Part shown: positions 5,627 to 6,998 of the stretch, piece after piece
Layout: every line of letters begins with the position of its first letter
How positions within the stretch are numbered: the stretch's first letter is position 1
Origin: a bacterium
GTDB lineage: Bacteria > Thermosulfidibacterota > Thermosulfidibacteria > Thermosulfidibacterales > JALWSI01
NCBI GenBank assembly: GCA_027080315.1
Contig: JALWSI010000253.1
Location: 2,900-9,897, forward strand
Direction of reading: 5' to 3'
Length of the DNA stretch: 6,998 nucleotides
Notes under the pieces: model-generated
Seen by the model: only the letters and a program-made list of their open reading frames with translations
What the model was told of the DNA's origin: nothing
The model's database searches: none
Made by a program: the position numbers and the translations under genes

Positions 5627-6998
5627 TTACGGAGCAGCAGGTGCCGTGCCGTTGCCCGTCTGAATAGCGTTGGTGAGGTTGTTGAGAGGATTGAAGGTAA
5701 CGCCGGCCCAAGGCGAGTTGTATATGGTGAGGTCGTACTCAAAGTCACCAACCCCGTGCACCCTGATCACATCAAAGCCGATGGTAGGCACGAAGTTCAC
5801 ATCGTCAACCCCGCCTTCCACCACATCGTAGATCTCCGTGGCGTTGGTGTTACTGTAAGGAGAAGACCAAGCAGTGGAGTTGCAGGTAGTGGTGTCACCG
5901 CAGTTGATGGGCAGGAAGAGCCCACCACCAGAGGTCTCCGCCCTGGCATCGTCGTGGTCAAGCTCAAAGTCGCCCACAAGGTAGTAGCCCTCGCTGAAGG
6001 TGCCAGTGTTGAGCAGATCTGCACCGGGGCCCACAGCCTCAAACATGGCCTCGTGGGTGATTGAGAGCAGCTTGCCAGGTGATGCGGTTCCAGGCACCGT
6101 GTGCTCGTCGGTGTCCCTTGCAGTCCACTTGAACTTCACATTCCAGTAGCTGCTGCCGCACGGAGCTACGGCTGGCAGGTTGAAGTTGTAAACATTGTCA
6201 ACCAGCCTGTCCAAAGCAGAAGAGGAAGTGCCGTGGGTGTAGTAGGGTGTACGCTGAGGATCGTAGAGCAGCTTGGTGAAATAGTGATAGTGTTTGGTGA
6301 AGAAGTTGAGCATGAGGTAGGTGATGAGACTATCAGCCTGATTGGTACTGAAGTAGGGCGCGGTGTAACGGCTGCCCTGGTTCATCATGTTGGCAAACCA
6401 GTTCTCCTCAAGGTCATCCACACTACCAAACACCAGACGGTAACCTGCATCCTCGGCGTCCATGTCGTCGCCAAAGGCAAGGGTAGGACCAAATGTGGTT
6501 GCCCAGTCAGGCCTGAAGTAGGGGTTATTGTTGGTCATATCACTGCCCACATAGTCAGGGTGCAAGATTAAACCGTTGTAACCGCTGGGAACGGCTGTGC
6601 CGGGTGCCGTGTAGTTGTCATCAATGTGCCTGTCGTAGTCGGAGTCGTTGTCAGAGGTTCTGAAAGCAGTGATGGTTGCAGCATTCACGCCGTAACCAGA
6701 GGCACTGGCAAAGTCCACAAAGTACTCTGTGCCATACAACAGCTCGCCATTGTCTATGCGGGTGTACCCATCTTTTCCATTGGTGGTCTTACCCACGTGG
6801 TCAATTCCGCCATCGGTTGCTCCACCAAACACTGAATCTGACTCAGAGAAAACTCCCGCGGAATTGTTCTTGTCCCAGGTGCAGCTATCTTTCTTGTCTG
6901 TGTTTGCTGCAGCCACAAGGCTCTTGAAGGGACCACAGTTGGACCAGAAATCACTCTGAATCAACCCCTCCGCTATCACCTCAACATAGCCCTTGGGC
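5627..6998 (-). CDS. Secreted-looking protein of unknown function, 5' end outside window
   Basis: I do not recognise a defined family. The frame is open to the window edge; the in-frame GTG at 6979 is a poor start because codons before it continue a plausible sequence (PKGYVEVIAEG). So 456 C-terminal residues are visible and the signal peptide, if any, is missing. The composition is rich in Asn, Asp, Gly, Thr, Ser and Tyr and poor in Lys, quite unlike the neighbouring cytoplasmic proteins, with five Cys (about 21, 39, 280, 366, 372 of the visible part) and no hydrophobic C-terminal anchor; this fits an exported, beta-rich surface or periplasmic protein. A GYVEVI-like stretch and an ITYLMLNFFTKHYH segment (226-239) resemble, from memory and weakly, uncharacterised exported proteins of Geobacter-like bacteria with GYxEVIEMG and TFPTK motifs. 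It ends in GNGTAPAAP and is followed by a strong terminator, so it is the last gene of its own unit. Confidence 0.82.
   Translation of the reverse strand, partial: PKGYVEVIAEGLIQSDFWSNCGPFKSLVAAANTDKKDSCTWDKNNSAGVFSESDSVFGGATDGGIDHVGKTTNGKDGYTRIDNGELLYGTEYFVDFASASGYGVNAATITAFRTSDNDSDYDRHIDDNYTAPGTAVPSGYNGLILHPDYVGSDMTNNNPYFRPDWATTFGPTLAFGDDMDAEDAGYRLVFGSVDDLEENWFANMMNQGSRYTAPYFSTNQADSLITYLMLNFFTKHYHYFTKLLYDPQRTPYYTHGTSSSALDRLVDNVYNFNLPAVAPCGSSYWNVKFKWTARDTDEHTVPGTASPGKLLSITHEAMFEAVGPGADLLNTGTFSEGYYLVGDFELDHDDARAETSGGGLFLPINCGDTTTCNSTAWSSPYSNTNATEIYDVVEGGVDDVNFVPTIGFDVIRVHGVGDFEYDLTIYNSPWAGVTFNPLNNLTNAIQTGNGTAPAAP

Noticed and set aside
5621-6571. Two Val-rich open frames on the plus strand (5621-6064 and 6101-6571)
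   Set aside because: Both are antisense to the long open frame 5627-6998, whose reading is continuous to a stop followed by a terminator. No ribosome site or family motif supports the plus-strand frames.
6977-6979. GTG at 6979 as the start of the unknown secreted protein
   Set aside because: The frame stays open upstream to the window edge with sensible codons (Pro-Lys-Gly-Tyr-Val-Glu), no ribosome site precedes the GTG, and the protein would lack a signal peptide. I treat the gene as partial.

Overview
The window looks like ordinary chromosomal DNA from a Gram-negative bacterium that probably respires with menaquinone. The supporting signs are a periplasmic-type PpiD/SurA chaperone (implying an outer membrane), a System II cytochrome c maturation protein (CcsB/ResC family), a UbiA-type prenyltransferase of the class used in the futalosine menaquinone route (MqnP-like), and a PyrR-PyrB pair. 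Arg codons AGA/AGG and Ile codon ATA are used freely, and PpiD is very rich in Lys/Glu, which would fit a thermophile. A thermophilic or anaerobic member of the Thermodesulfobacteriota/'delta' group, or a similar deep lineage, is my inference; the sequence does not prove it.

Everything I can support is on the minus strand, so transcription runs from high to low coordinates. At the right edge is the 3' part of a gene for a secreted-looking protein of unknown function (5627-6998, 5' end outside the window), closed by a clear intrinsic terminator (5576-5604). Next come a promoter (5494-5521), a tRNA-Pro(TGG) gene with encoded CCA (5402-5478), and a tightly packed run: ppiD (3482-5344), pyrR (2918-3478), pyrB (1991-2914), tsaE (1563-1994), mqnP/ubiA-like (700-1566) and ccsB (2-703, 3' end outside the window). 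Gaps inside the run are 3 bp, or overlaps of 4 bp at three successive ATGA junctions, so it is almost certainly one operon, possibly co-transcribed with the tRNA.

The operon joins envelope protein folding (PpiD), UMP synthesis and its regulation (PyrR, aspartate carbamoyltransferase), tRNA t6A modification (TsaE), quinone prenylation and c-type cytochrome assembly. The last two both serve the respiratory chain; the rest look like growth-linked housekeeping functions.

I found no mobile element, CRISPR array, defence module or clear new system. The points most worth a second look are the unrecognised secreted protein, the missing conserved His residues in the PpiD parvulin domain, an Arg-to-Trp difference in a conserved PyrB motif, and a PyrR gene that lies inside an operon with no room for the usual leader attenuator.
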